NCBI GenBank assembly: GCA_963560005.1
Contig: CAUWNG010000050.1
Location: 1-14,404, forward strand
DNA length: 14,404 nt
Origin: CAG-273 sp963560005
GTDB lineage: Bacteria; Bacillota; Clostridia; TANB77; CAG-508
Direction: 5' to 3'
Positions 1 to 7,436 of this stretch are shown in pieces; positions within the stretch are counted from its first letter, which is position 1, and every line of letters starts with the position of its first letter. A program made the translations under genes and the position numbers. Under the pieces are notes generated by a model. That model did not search any database. It was not told the DNA's origin and worked only from the letters and a program-made list of their open reading frames with translations.

Positions 1-28
1 AATAATTTTGCGAATGTTCTATTCCCAT
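1..28 (-). CDS. 5' end of an unidentified gene (cut by window edge)
   Basis: Only the first nine codons are in the window, starting at ATG 28-26 and reading M-G-I-E-H-S-Q-N-Y. A strong AAAGGAGG ribosome binding site lies 7 nt upstream at 41-34, and a promoter with operator-like repeats lies behind it. It is separated from the conjugation operon by 203 bp and so probably begins a new, separately regulated transcription unit. In Tn1549-type elements small DUF4315/DUF4366 genes often follow the CHAP gene, but the visible residues do not let me recognise either one. The product is unknown. Confidence 0.6.
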
Positions 29-59
29 AAATACCTCCTTTACAAATTACTATTTTCCG

Positions 60-78
60 ATTAGTAATACATACTAAT
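60..78. repeat. Inverted repeat over transcription start (possible operator)
   Basis: ATTAGTA (60-66) and TACTAAT (72-78) form a perfect 7-bp dyad around ATACA. It overlaps the -10 box and the predicted start site of the promoter at 77-85, the usual place for a repressor site. As RNA it would sit at the extreme 5' end, so a DNA-binding role is the simpler reading. Confidence 0.45.
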
Positions 79-85
79 TATATCA
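77..85 (-). promoter_or_regulatory. Extended -10 promoter for the gene starting at 28
   Basis: On the minus strand the bases read TGATATAAT: a perfect TATAAT at 82-77 preceded by TG at 85-84, the extended -10 pattern. No good -35 is found 16-18 nt upstream (the best is TATCTT), as is common for extended -10 promoters. Transcription would start near 70, giving a leader of about 42 nt ending in a strong ribosome binding site. Inverted repeats lie over the start site (60-78) and over the -35 zone (94-114), which suggests repressor control. This is inferred from sequence only. Confidence 0.55.
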
Positions 86-93
86 TATAAAAA

Positions 94-114
94 CACAATA
101 AGATAGATATTGTG
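94..114. repeat. Inverted repeat over -35 zone (possible operator)
   Basis: CACAATA (94-100) and TATTGTG (108-114) form a perfect 7-bp dyad with a 7-nt spacer, covering the place where the -35 box of the promoter at 77-85 would be. Its arms differ from those of the repeat at 60-78, so two different proteins, or one activator and one repressor, may bind here. Confidence 0.45.
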
Positions 115-192
115 CCATATTATATTAGATAAATCTTATTTAGATATATTTTAACATACATCATTTTAAAAATAAATATTTTACTATGTATT

Positions 193-224
193 TGACTATT
201 TCTTTTTTTATTTAGAAATAGTCA
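193..224. repeat. Perfect 11-bp hairpin just behind the CHAP gene
   Basis: TGACTATTTCT (193-203) and AGAAATAGTCA (214-224) pair perfectly around a 10-nt loop. The repeat begins 7 nt past the stop codon of the CHAP gene, at the end of the long operon. Read on the minus strand it is not followed by a U-run, so it is not a textbook terminator for that operon; the plus-strand side is followed by TTTAATTTTAAT. It may protect the 3' end of the operon mRNA, act as a weak terminator, or be a protein binding site. Confidence 0.45.
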
Positions 225-231
225 TTTAATT

Positions 232-1779
232 TTAATATGCAGGTGTACCATACCCAAAGATAACATTACTGTTTATAGAATATTCTTTCTGCCTACAAGT
301 ATCTCCATTAGAATTACCCTCTACTGTGTAAACAGTATTATTTTCTACCTTTTCAACAATACCAACGTGATCTGCACTTCCATCATTTTCCCAGTCAAAG
401 AAAATAATATCTCCTGGATTTGGAACAAAGCCTGCTTCTTTCCATTCGCCTACGGCTTTAAACCAGTTAATTCCTTGTATAACACCAGAAAACTTTGGAA
501 TAACATTTGTATCTATATATCCGGCTTGATTTGCTACCCAAGATACAAAACAAGCACACCACTCTACACGACTTGTAAATCCATACCAACTCCAATATGG
601 CTGACCTCCAACATTACCAACTTGTGATAAGGCTATTTGAACTATATTTGGACTACCAACTGAAGTACCAAATATTACAGATGACCATAAACTTGCATAT
701 TCCTCGCTTAACAATTCATTTAACTGTTGTTTTTGCATTGGAGTAAAACGGTATTGTGTTATCATTTCATCAACTGTTTTACTTGTTATATTGATATGCA
801 ATATTTTCTTTTTTACTTGCTTTATTACAGGTGTTCCATTTTCAGTCTGTTCTTCATTTACCATTTCTTCCTTTACTTCGGAAGTAATACTATTCATATC
901 CCAGAATACAGTTTTTAATATAGATACTTTGTTATCATCTAATGTCATTACCTCTGTTTGATTATTTCCATTTGATACTTTAACTGTATAAACTGCTAAA
1001 ATATCTTTCCACTCTGCTCTGTTAGAGTCAATTACATAATCATCATAAGTGTTTTCTTTTTGTATATTTGATATTTTTGTTGCCATTTCATTGTTTAGTT
1101 CTGTAACAACACTATTCATTGTTCTCCCACTTCCAGTATCTTCACTACTAAAAAATATTCCGAAAATAGAACTACACAATAAGCCGATTAAGCAAATTAC
1201 AATAATTACTATTAAGGCAACCCACCCACCCGCAAGAAGTGCAGCAATAAGTGCTTTTGTTCCTGCAATTATGGCTTTTATGGCTGTTACAGTACCTTTA
1301 ACTACTGCTTTTGTTGTTCTTACGGTTGCTTTTGCAGTTTGTTTTGCCGTATTTATTGCTCTTTGTGAAGCCTTAACAGACTGCTTTGCAACTTGTTTTG
1401 TATTTTTAGCAACACTTTTACTTGTTTTTATGGCTGTTTTTGTTGTTTTTTCTACTGTTTTCTGTACTTTCTTACTTGTCATTTTATTTTTAAATGCTTT
1501 GATTTTTATTTTTGATTTAATAAAATTATCTTTTGTTTTAGCAAGTGATTTTTTTCCAATTTGATTAGTACGATAAATCGTTTCATCAACTGTTCTATTT
1601 GTTGCAAACTTTATTTTTTCACTTCCATCTTCAACTATATTGCCATCACTTGCCCCAGTATTTTCTGCTTTTTCTTTTGTATGAACAATGGTATCTTTAA
1701 ATCGTTCTGTTGCTATTATACCTTTATCTATTGTTTTTATAGTCTTGTTCTTTGTATCTTTTACTTTTATATCTGCCAA
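232..1779 (-). CDS. Membrane-anchored CHAP peptidoglycan hydrolase (CD1108 family, VirB1-like)
   Basis: This is the cell-wall hydrolase of the conjugation machine, expected to open peptidoglycan locally for the channel. Residue numbers count from the GTG at 1788. A basic Lys/Thr/Ala-rich stretch at about 80-175 is likely a cytoplasmic amphipathic helix or coiled coil. One membrane helix follows at about 185-213, then an extracellular CD1108-type linker at 215-370, then a CHAP domain at about 380-515. Catalytic Cys is probably C411 in EWCACFVSW, with His H474 in DHVGIV and Glu/Asn in VEGN at 490-492. Many relatives carry a lysozyme-like domain as well; none is seen here. The start is taken as TTG 1779: AGGAGG lies 8 nt before it, whereas the GTG at 1788 is inside that binding site. 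The family also usually begins M-A-D-I-K. It lies directly behind VirB4. Family call is confident; the wall bond cut is not known. Confidence 0.9.
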   Translation of the reverse strand: MADIKVKDTKNKTIKTIDKGIIATERFKDTIVHTKEKAENTGASDGNIVEDGSEKIKFATNRTVDETIYRTNQIGKKSLAKTKDNFIKSKIKIKAFKNKMTSKKVQKTVEKTTKTAIKTSKSVAKNTKQVAKQSVKASQRAINTAKQTAKATVRTTKAVVKGTVTAIKAIIAGTKALIAALLAGGWVALIVIIVICLIGLLCSSIFGIFFSSEDTGSGRTMNSVVTELNNEMATKISNIQKENTYDDYVIDSNRAEWKDILAVYTVKVSNGNNQTEVMTLDDNKVSILKTVFWDMNSITSEVKEEMVNEEQTENGTPVIKQVKKKILHINITSKTVDEMITQYRFTPMQKQQLNELLSEEYASLWSSVIFGTSVGSPNIVQIALSQVGNVGGQPYWSWYGFTSRVEWCACFVSWVANQAGYIDTNVIPKFSGVIQGINWFKAVGEWKEAGFVPNPGDIIFFDWENDGSADHVGIVEKVENNTVYTVEGNSNGDTCRQKEYSINSNVIFGYGTPAY

Positions 1780-1796
1780 TATAGTCACCTCCTAAA

Positions 1797-4130
1797 CTAC
1801 ATACCCTCGCCCGGTTTTGTAGTCATTAGTTTGTATAATTTTGTATTTTTAGGAAATCTATTTATAAAAGGAACTAAAATACTTGATATTTTAATTAAGC
1901 CTTGTCCTGCTCCAACATTAGTAATATAGTTCATTTGTAAATCAGATATATTAAGCAATTTTGCAAGTTCAACACGATCGGTACTTGCCTGATTAAGCAT
2001 TACTATAAATTCAGAGTTTGCAAGCATAGTTCTTGCAGTATGACTTTGTAATAAGTCATCAACATTTTGTGTAATACCTGTTGCGAATGCCCCATACTTA
2101 CGAACACGCTTCCATAAAGTAAACAGAAAATTTGCAGAATATTCGTGTTGGAAAAGCAAGTATATCTCATCGATAAAAATAAAGGTATTTCTACCTTTTG
2201 CTCTATTTCTTGTTATTCTATTAAGAATACTATCCAGTACGACCAACATTCCAATAGGTTGTAACTGTTTACCTAAATCTAAAATATCGTAACATATTAG
2301 TCTATTGTCAGTATCAACATTTGTTTCCTTTGCAAACGTATTTAAACTACCATTCGTAAACAATTCAATGGCTAATGCTATTTCCTTTGCTTCTGGCTCA
2401 CTTTGTTTTAGTAATTCCTCTCTAAAGTCTTGTAATGTTGGTGGTGTTCCTTGATAATTTCCTTGTTGAAAATGTCGATAGACCGAAGCAGTACAACGGT
2501 CAATAATTGACTTCTGCTTTGGTCCAAGATTATTCCCACCGATCAACTGCTCACAAAGAGATAGAATAAACTCTGATTTCAATATTACAGGGTTTGCTCC
2601 ATCCCCATATTCAGAGTTCATATCCATTGCGTTTATATGACTATCACTTGTTGCCGATATTCTTATTACTTCTCCTTTTAAAGCATTGACAAGTGAGCCA
2701 TACTCACGTTCTGGATCAACAATGATTACATCTGCATTTGGATTTCTTAATATTGTTGATACTATTTCATTTTTACCAGTAAATGACTTACCGCTTCCAC
2801 TAACTCCTAATATAAATGAATTACCATTCAGTAATTGGCGTCTATCTGCTATAATCATATTTTTACTGATTACATTTTGCCCATAATAGATTCCGTTCTC
2901 GTGATTTATCTCCTGTACTTTGAACGGTATAAATACTGCAAGACTTTCTGTTGTAAGTGTTCTTAATGCGTCAATTTTTCTTACACCGTGTGGCATTGCA
3001 GTATTTAATCCATCTTGTTGTTGATATTTTAAAATTGCAAACTGACATAAATGCTTCCTTGCAGTAGTAAGCAAGTTTTCTGTATCATTATCTAATTGTT
3101 CTTTTGTATCTGCCGTATGAACAAGAGTTAAGACGCATACAAACATTCTTTGATCTCGTGTTGTTAAATCGTCTAAAAACTCTTTTGATTCATTACGTTG
3201 TTGTTCTAAATCATAAGGAATTACGGCACTAAAATTATTATTTGCATTTTGTCTGCGTTGCCAATTTGTTATATTCGTTTCAACTCCAAGTCGTCTGTTT
3301 TCAACCTCTCGTACTGCTTCGTCCATTGGTATTGGAAGAACATCAACACTCATCATTAAATTTCTATTAAGTTCTGTCATTTCTGCAACCATACTGTCTT
3401 TTATATAGGAAGCATATTCTTTTAAGAATATTACTCTCCCATATCTTTTTCCCATTTTAAAATAATCACTTTCAAATTTGAAACTATCAGGACATATATA
3501 ATCTTTAAAACTATGTCCTTTTTTCATATTTGATAACATATCAAAATTAAAAGAATTTTCCTCTCCTGTTCTATAAAAATCGTGACATATTCTTAATCTT
3601 TCTACTGCGTCCAATTCCACACACTTTGAGCCAAGTTGTGCAAAATGATTTGTTAAATCTGCACCTATTCGTGAGAAATAATTTCTTGCTTCCTCCAAAC
3701 TCTTTTTATTTACTGATACTGTAATATATTTTTCTTGTACTATTCCGTTTGCACTATTTGCTTGATCCATAAGCATTTTATTATACTCTTTTCTATACTC
3801 ATCTAAATCATCTCCAACAAGTGGTAACAAAATAGTTTTTTCAAAATCTAATTTATTTAATCTTCTGTTGGATATAGTTATTTTAGTTGTTGCACCAGTA
3901 TCAAAACTATTTAATAGTTCACAATATTCTAAAAACATTGCTTCTTTATCACTTCTACTTGCTACTGCATAGTTTATATCTGTAAAACGATATGTTTTTG
4001 AATATTTATTTTTTCCCACTAAAAAAGTGCCATCTTCCCATATTCGGGTTACTGGCACTACATCTTGCACTCCTTTTGGAGCAATAAACTTTTCTTTGTC
4101 ATTTTTAAATATTGCTTTCAGACTTTTCAT
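1797..4130 (-). CDS. VirB4-family conjugation ATPase (CD1110 family)
   Basis: This is the main ATPase of the type IV secretion channel, at the inner face of the membrane, thought to power channel assembly and substrate movement. At 777 aa it has the usual length. The N-terminal half (about 1-400) is the family-specific part; the ATPase part has Walker A GVSGSGKS at 442-449, the VDPEREYG segment at 471-478 typical of the VirB4/TraE group, and Walker B TFIFIDEIYLLF at 649-660 with D654/E655. All key residues are intact. The ATG start overlaps the end of PrgI by 26 nt, with GCGAGG upstream, so the two are coupled as in VirB3-VirB4 pairs. I am confident of the family. Confidence 0.96.
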   Translation of the reverse strand: MKSLKAIFKNDKEKFIAPKGVQDVVPVTRIWEDGTFLVGKNKYSKTYRFTDINYAVASRSDKEAMFLEYCELLNSFDTGATTKITISNRRLNKLDFEKTILLPLVGDDLDEYRKEYNKMLMDQANSANGIVQEKYITVSVNKKSLEEARNYFSRIGADLTNHFAQLGSKCVELDAVERLRICHDFYRTGEENSFNFDMLSNMKKGHSFKDYICPDSFKFESDYFKMGKRYGRVIFLKEYASYIKDSMVAEMTELNRNLMMSVDVLPIPMDEAVREVENRRLGVETNITNWQRRQNANNNFSAVIPYDLEQQRNESKEFLDDLTTRDQRMFVCVLTLVHTADTKEQLDNDTENLLTTARKHLCQFAILKYQQQDGLNTAMPHGVRKIDALRTLTTESLAVFIPFKVQEINHENGIYYGQNVISKNMIIADRRQLLNGNSFILGVSGSGKSFTGKNEIVSTILRNPNADVIIVDPEREYGSLVNALKGEVIRISATSDSHINAMDMNSEYGDGANPVILKSEFILSLCEQLIGGNNLGPKQKSIIDRCTASVYRHFQQGNYQGTPPTLQDFREELLKQSEPEAKEIALAIELFTNGSLNTFAKETNVDTDNRLICYDILDLGKQLQPIGMLVVLDSILNRITRNRAKGRNTFIFIDEIYLLFQHEYSANFLFTLWKRVRKYGAFATGITQNVDDLLQSHTARTMLANSEFIVMLNQASTDRVELAKLLNISDLQMNYITNVGAGQGLIKISSILVPFINRFPKNTKLYKLMTTKPGEGM

Positions 4131-4485
4131 TCTTCTTTACCTCGCTTTCTTTATTTTCTAATTTATCTTTCATAAGTTCATAATAAAAGTTTGTTGGCTT
4201 GAAAGTTAAATGACGAGGAGTTAAAACTTCTGATTTAATCCAAGCCCATATAAACTTTTCAGCAGTCATTCCGTTATAAGTTAGAAAACCAAGTGCTGCA
4301 AATGGAGCAGCACCTAATATGCACATCCAAGACAATGTGCCAATATCAAACTTACTTCTTAATAAAAAATAAAGTAATACGGCTACTCCACAAGCAAATA
4401 TAGAAAAAATGAACTGTCGTAAAGACAGTCCAAAGAATATACTTTCAGTATAATTTCGTATTTCACGATTTATTTTTACTTCCAC
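4105..4485 (-). CDS. PrgI family protein (VirB3-like channel component)
   Basis: A small inner-membrane protein of the type IV secretion channel, 126 aa. It opens with the family-typical EVKINREIRNYTE, followed by two membrane helices at about 22-43 and 50-70, then a conserved GFLTYNGMTAEKFIWAW segment and a charged tail. VirB3-like proteins work with VirB4, whose gene overlaps this one by 26 nt. The start codon is GTG at 4485: GGAG lies about 10 nt upstream and the resulting N-terminus is the one typical for the family. The start is 3 nt after the stop of the previous gene, so translation is coupled. Confidence 0.93.
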   Translation of the reverse strand: MEVKINREIRNYTESIFFGLSLRQFIFSIFACGVAVLLYFLLRSKFDIGTLSWMCILGAAPFAALGFLTYNGMTAEKFIWAWIKSEVLTPRHLTFKPTNFYYELMKDKLENKESEVKKNEKSESNI

Positions 4486-4488
4486 TTT

Positions 4489-4788
4489 TTATCTACTCCT
4501 TTCCTTATTTTTTTGATTTGTTTTTCTTTCTATTTCTTTTTTATAATCAAAATCTAATTCTACACTCATAATGTTATTATCTATTGATCCATCTTTAAAA
4601 CGAACAATATACCTGTCATTATAAATATCTTTTCCTTTCAAAAGACCTATTACTTCCACAATTTCTCCGTTATGTTTCATATCAGAAACAATTTTAGTTT
4701 TAAATAAAGCCTTCTGATTATCATAACTTTCAAAATTCTCATTATCTTCTGTATAAATATATAATTCACTTTCTTTTATTCTACTCAT
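4489..4788 (-). CDS. Small conserved protein of unknown function in conjugation operon
   Basis: A 99-aa soluble protein with no signal peptide or membrane helix. The middle (about 33-80) has alternating beta-like pattern and the motif RYIVRFKDGS, which looks like a small beta-barrel fold of the kind seen in SH3-like or single-strand-binding domains; this is only a resemblance. The C-terminal 20 residues are strongly basic. It starts at ATG 4788, 7 nt after the previous stop, with AAAGGTAGGA upstream inside the preceding gene. Position between the 398-aa unknown and PrgI suggests an accessory role in transfer or defence evasion. Function unknown. Confidence 0.8.
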   Translation of the reverse strand: MSRIKESELYIYTEDNENFESYDNQKALFKTKIVSDMKHNGEIVEVIGLLKGKDIYNDRYIVRFKDGSIDNNIMSVELDFDYKKEIERKTNQKNKERSR

Positions 4789-4795
4789 TATATTC

Positions 4796-5053
4796 CTACC
4801 TTTCCCTTTGTATTTTATTTTTAATTGTTTCTACCAAACCAAATTGTGGGTATGATTTATTACATCTGCTGTCGCAATGTTTAAAATAATCTCTACCATT
4901 TTCCGAATACATATACATCCAGTCCTCTGGATTTTTCATACCTCTTTTAATGGCATTTTCAAAGGCGTCATCTGGATTTTCTCTAATCTGCATACCTGCA
5001 AATATAGAATTTTCAGGGTGAGTAAAATATTTTATAGGCTCTTTATTTTTCAT
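4796..5053 (-). CDS. Small unknown protein, 85 aa
   Basis: I take the start as ATG 5053 (MKNKEPIKYF), with TAGGAA upstream. It overlaps the previous gene's stop codon by 11 nt, whereas the longer open frame from 5110 has a hydrophobic leader that is only a shadow of the preceding gene. The protein is soluble and polar, with MYMYSENGRDYFKHC followed by a second Cys (HCDSRC), so a metal site or disulfide is possible with the two cysteines near residues 60-63. I do not recognise the family. Being embedded in the operon with coupled translation argues that it is real. Confidence 0.72.
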   Translation of the reverse strand: MKNKEPIKYFTHPENSIFAGMQIRENPDDAFENAIKRGMKNPEDWMYMYSENGRDYFKHCDSRCNKSYPQFGLVETIKNKIQRER

Positions 5054-6239
5054 AGTTATTCCTACTTTCTTTTTTATTAAAGGTATCTGCAAGATTATCT
5101 CCAGAAACAACTTTTTGAAAATCTTTTTGGGCTTTTACTTTGTCATTGTCATAATAATATCCATAAGCCCACTCTAATTTATCTTGTTTTGTTGTATAGA
5201 AAAAAGCAACTATATACTCTTTTTCATTTCCTATTGTTTTTTCTACTAATGCAACAGGCTCTTTATTTCTATAACCTTTTTCTATAATTCGCATATTACC
5301 ATTATAAATTTCAATTTCTCCACCAGTCATCTCTTTAAAATCTTCTAATATTTGTCCTTTATTTTTATCTACCCACTCAACTAACATTTCATATCCAGAA
5401 TGCTTTGGATTTCTATATTCTTTTGATTCTAAAAATCTCCCTGCTTCATAATCACAAAAATCATAAACAAGATCACACTCTGGAGCAGTAGAATTTCTAA
5501 ACATATCTTGTAATACATCATAACCTAAAACAAAAGTGAAATAGGCTCTTTCATCTCCCATATCCTTTTCTTCTAAATTATAATTTTCTTCAATATAATC
5601 TCTGATATTTTGTTTTAAATTTTCGGTCTTTAAAGATACACTTTCAATTCTTTCTCCATCTATATAATCTTGTTTATTTTCGTAGAAATTAACGATATGC
5701 TCTTTATTATTTTCTGGATTTAATCCATCAACCTCTGCAATATATTCTAAATATTCCATTGTATCTCCAATTTCTAAATTCTCATAATATTGCATTACAT
5801 CTTTTGTATTAAGACCTATTTTATTATCAAGATATTCTTTTGTTATTTCATTATCTTTGCAATATTTTAAATACTTTTGAACTCCATCTTTATTTTCAAT
5901 ATCTTCTGGATACCATTCATCAATAATTTGCCATACTCCATAATGGCAGTCATCAGACATATAACCCACTTCATAGCCTTTTTGTAATTCTTCAAAAAGA
6001 TATGTGTCAAAATTAAAATCCCATTCTGGTACATTCATATATCCATTTTCATATCCGTTTTCTTTTGTTGTGTACGGAGCAAATTGTATTATTTCTTCTC
6101 CACCATCACTTGTAAGAGTAATTGTTTCTTTTGTTTCTGGATTTACTAACAAATAATCAATGCTTTTATTTTGATGTTCCATATCTTCTCTTAAAAAGGC
6201 TTCTACATTATCTCTTGTTTGTTTTATAATATCCTCCAT
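5043..6239 (-). CDS. Large acidic protein of unknown function in conjugation operon
   Basis: A 398-aa soluble, acidic protein rich in Glu, Asp, Tyr and Asn; no signal peptide or membrane segment. It seems modular: an N-terminal part of about 1-90, a segment with DCHYGVWQIIDEWYPEDIE (about 97-115) followed by a KYLKYCKDNEITKEYLD helix, and a C-terminal part (about 205-380) with an IEIYNGNMRIIEKGY beta region. It recalls the accessory domains (LPD type) of large polyvalent proteins of Clostridia elements, but I cannot assign one. The start overlaps the previous stop as TAATG, so it is translationally coupled. A role in counter-defence or DNA processing is possible from context only. Acidic proteins in such places are sometimes DNA mimics; this is speculation. 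Confidence 0.82.
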   Translation of the reverse strand: MEDIIKQTRDNVEAFLREDMEHQNKSIDYLLVNPETKETITLTSDGGEEIIQFAPYTTKENGYENGYMNVPEWDFNFDTYLFEELQKGYEVGYMSDDCHYGVWQIIDEWYPEDIENKDGVQKYLKYCKDNEITKEYLDNKIGLNTKDVMQYYENLEIGDTMEYLEYIAEVDGLNPENNKEHIVNFYENKQDYIDGERIESVSLKTENLKQNIRDYIEENYNLEEKDMGDERAYFTFVLGYDVLQDMFRNSTAPECDLVYDFCDYEAGRFLESKEYRNPKHSGYEMLVEWVDKNKGQILEDFKEMTGGEIEIYNGNMRIIEKGYRNKEPVALVEKTIGNEKEYIVAFFYTTKQDKLEWAYGYYYDNDKVKAQKDFQKVVSGDNLADTFNKKESRNNYEK

Positions 6240-6535
6240 TATCTCGCCTCTCTTTCTTTGTTTTTGGTTTTAGATAATAATTCTTCAACCGTATCAACAC
6301 TTCTATTGCTTTCAACAAAAGTGTTATAATCTACCCAATTATCATTTATGGTATTACCCAATTTTATTTCTTTATCTGTAATCATAGAGCCAATTCTATT
6401 GACTCCAACACGCTTTTCAATACTGGCAATATCTTTGCCAAAATCACTATCTCGTAAATCATAACAAAAAAGTCCTTTGCTTTCATATTCAGTTCTTTCT
6501 TGCTCACTTAAAATGTGCGTTACTAAATATTTCAT
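6239..6535 (-). CDS. LPD28-domain-like small protein
   Basis: A 98-aa soluble protein. The order of motifs, a FCYDLRDSDFG segment, then IEKRVGVNRIGSMIT and a DKEI stretch, fits the large polyvalent-protein-associated domain LPD28 as I remember it; the domain is widespread in mobile elements of Clostridia but has no settled function. Start at ATG 6535 with AGGAGAG upstream, 14 nt after VirB6. Its stop overlaps the next start (TAATG). The C-terminus NKEREAR is encoded by the ribosome binding region of the next gene. Confidence 0.75.
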   Translation of the reverse strand: MKYLVTHILSEQERTEYESKGLFCYDLRDSDFGKDIASIEKRVGVNRIGSMITDKEIKLGNTINDNWVDYNTFVESNRSVDTVEELLSKTKNKEREAR

Positions 6536-6549
6536 CTTTTATCACTCTC

Positions 6550-7386
6550 CTATAAGCCCATCATCTCTCTTACCACTCGATCAGATAATTTAATTGTTCC
6601 AACAAGCACTAACATATTGAAAATCAATTCTCCTATATACGACCATACTTGCGTTACTGCCGTTGCTGACGTATCTACTACTGGTGGAGATGAGGCAAAT
6701 ACTGAAAATATAATACAACTTAAAACGATAATCGCTCCCTCCAGACATACTGCACAATAGGATTTAAGGAAACTCTTTCCCACATTTTGCGTAGGCTCTC
6801 CAGCAAATGTGCTTAAAGGTATTGGAGCAATAGCCGTATATAAATATAATTTAAAAAATCTACCGTAAACGGTAAGGATCATTATGAAACTCAATACTGT
6901 GATGAATAATCCTCCAATGAGTGTGACTGCCCACAGAGGAATGGACTCGAAGAACCCACAACTCTCGACTGCCGTGATTATTTCTTGTGGCAATACAGTT
7001 GTTGTTGCTCCTCCCAAATTAGCAGATGTCATTATTGTAGATATAACTCCTTGTATTATTTTAAATACTGCAAGCATTAGATTTAAACCATACGTTACTA
7101 CACCCTTTGCTATTGCAAATCGAATAAATAATTTAACGGCGTGTTCTGGCTTTTTCACTTCTGCGAAACTACCACAAGTTCGCATTACTCCAACAACAAA
7201 GAACAATACTAATAAAGCCAGTCCTATTGCTTGCAATGCACCGTGTATATTTGTAATAACTGTCCATATACCTCCACCTTTAAATTCTGATGGCGATTGA
7301 GTAATTAAAGTCCATATTTCTGCCAATTTTTCATTCCAAGTATCCAAAGCATTCTGTAAGTTTTGAACTACCCAGTTATCTGACAA
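6550..7386 (-). CDS. VirB6/TrbL-like conjugation channel membrane protein (CD1112 family)
   Basis: A polytopic inner-membrane protein expected to form part of the DNA translocation path. Hydrophobic segments (numbered from the GTG at 7395) lie at about 54-71, 93-120, 153-176, 183-196, 214-235 and 253-270, with a conserved-looking GRFFKLYLYTAIAPIPLSTFAGE in the middle, typical of TrbL-type proteins of Tn1549-like elements. The start is TTG at 7386: AGGAGG lies 8 nt upstream, while the GTG at 7395 overlaps that binding site. This gives 278 aa. It follows the Maff2 pilin-like gene after 53 nt holding a hairpin, and precedes the LPD28-like gene. Confidence 0.9.
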   Translation of the reverse strand: MSDNWVVQNLQNALDTWNEKLAEIWTLITQSPSEFKGGGIWTVITNIHGALQAIGLALLVLFFVVGVMRTCGSFAEVKKPEHAVKLFIRFAIAKGVVTYGLNLMLAVFKIIQGVISTIMTSANLGGATTTVLPQEIITAVESCGFFESIPLWAVTLIGGLFITVLSFIMILTVYGRFFKLYLYTAIAPIPLSTFAGEPTQNVGKSFLKSYCAVCLEGAIIVLSCIIFSVFASSPPVVDTSATAVTQVWSYIGELIFNMLVLVGTIKLSDRVVREMMGL

Positions 7387-7392
7387 TTTTAG

Positions 7393-7400
7393 CACCTCCT
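7393..7400 (-). promoter_or_regulatory. Ribosome binding site that decides the VirB6-like start
   Basis: AGGAGGTG on the minus strand at 7400-7393. The GTG inside it cannot be the start, so the TTG at 7386-7384, 8 nt beyond AGGAGG, is chosen. The same arrangement is found in front of the CHAP gene at 1793-1786. Confidence 0.75.
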
Positions 7401-7415
7401 TTTAGTAATAAAATA

Positions 7416-7436
7416 GAGAGCAAATAACTTGCTCCC
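7416..7436 (-). repeat. Intercistronic hairpin behind the pilin gene
   Basis: Six perfect pairs (GAGCAA/TTGCTC, 418-423 with 429-434 in the 7,000s) extend to eight with a G-U and a G-C pair, around a 5-nt loop. It begins a few bases after the Maff2 stop. It is followed by UAUUUUAUUA, a weak U-rich stretch. It could partly terminate transcription or block 3' decay, giving more pilin than downstream channel proteins. Confidence 0.5.

Noticed and set aside
1049..1564. 171-codon hydrophobic open frame on the plus strand
   Set aside because: It is the complement of the Lys/Thr/Ala-rich helix of the CHAP gene; the repeats and lack of stops follow from that coding sequence, and no binding site is seen.
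5054..5110. 19-residue hydrophobic leader on the 85-aa protein, resembling a signal peptide
   Set aside because: It lies inside the previous gene, has no binding site, and the internal ATG at 5053 has one; the leader is an overlap artefact.
6884..7300. 138-codon plus-strand open frame opposite the VirB6-like gene
   Set aside because: Low-complexity antisense shadow of a membrane protein gene, no binding site or family-like motif.
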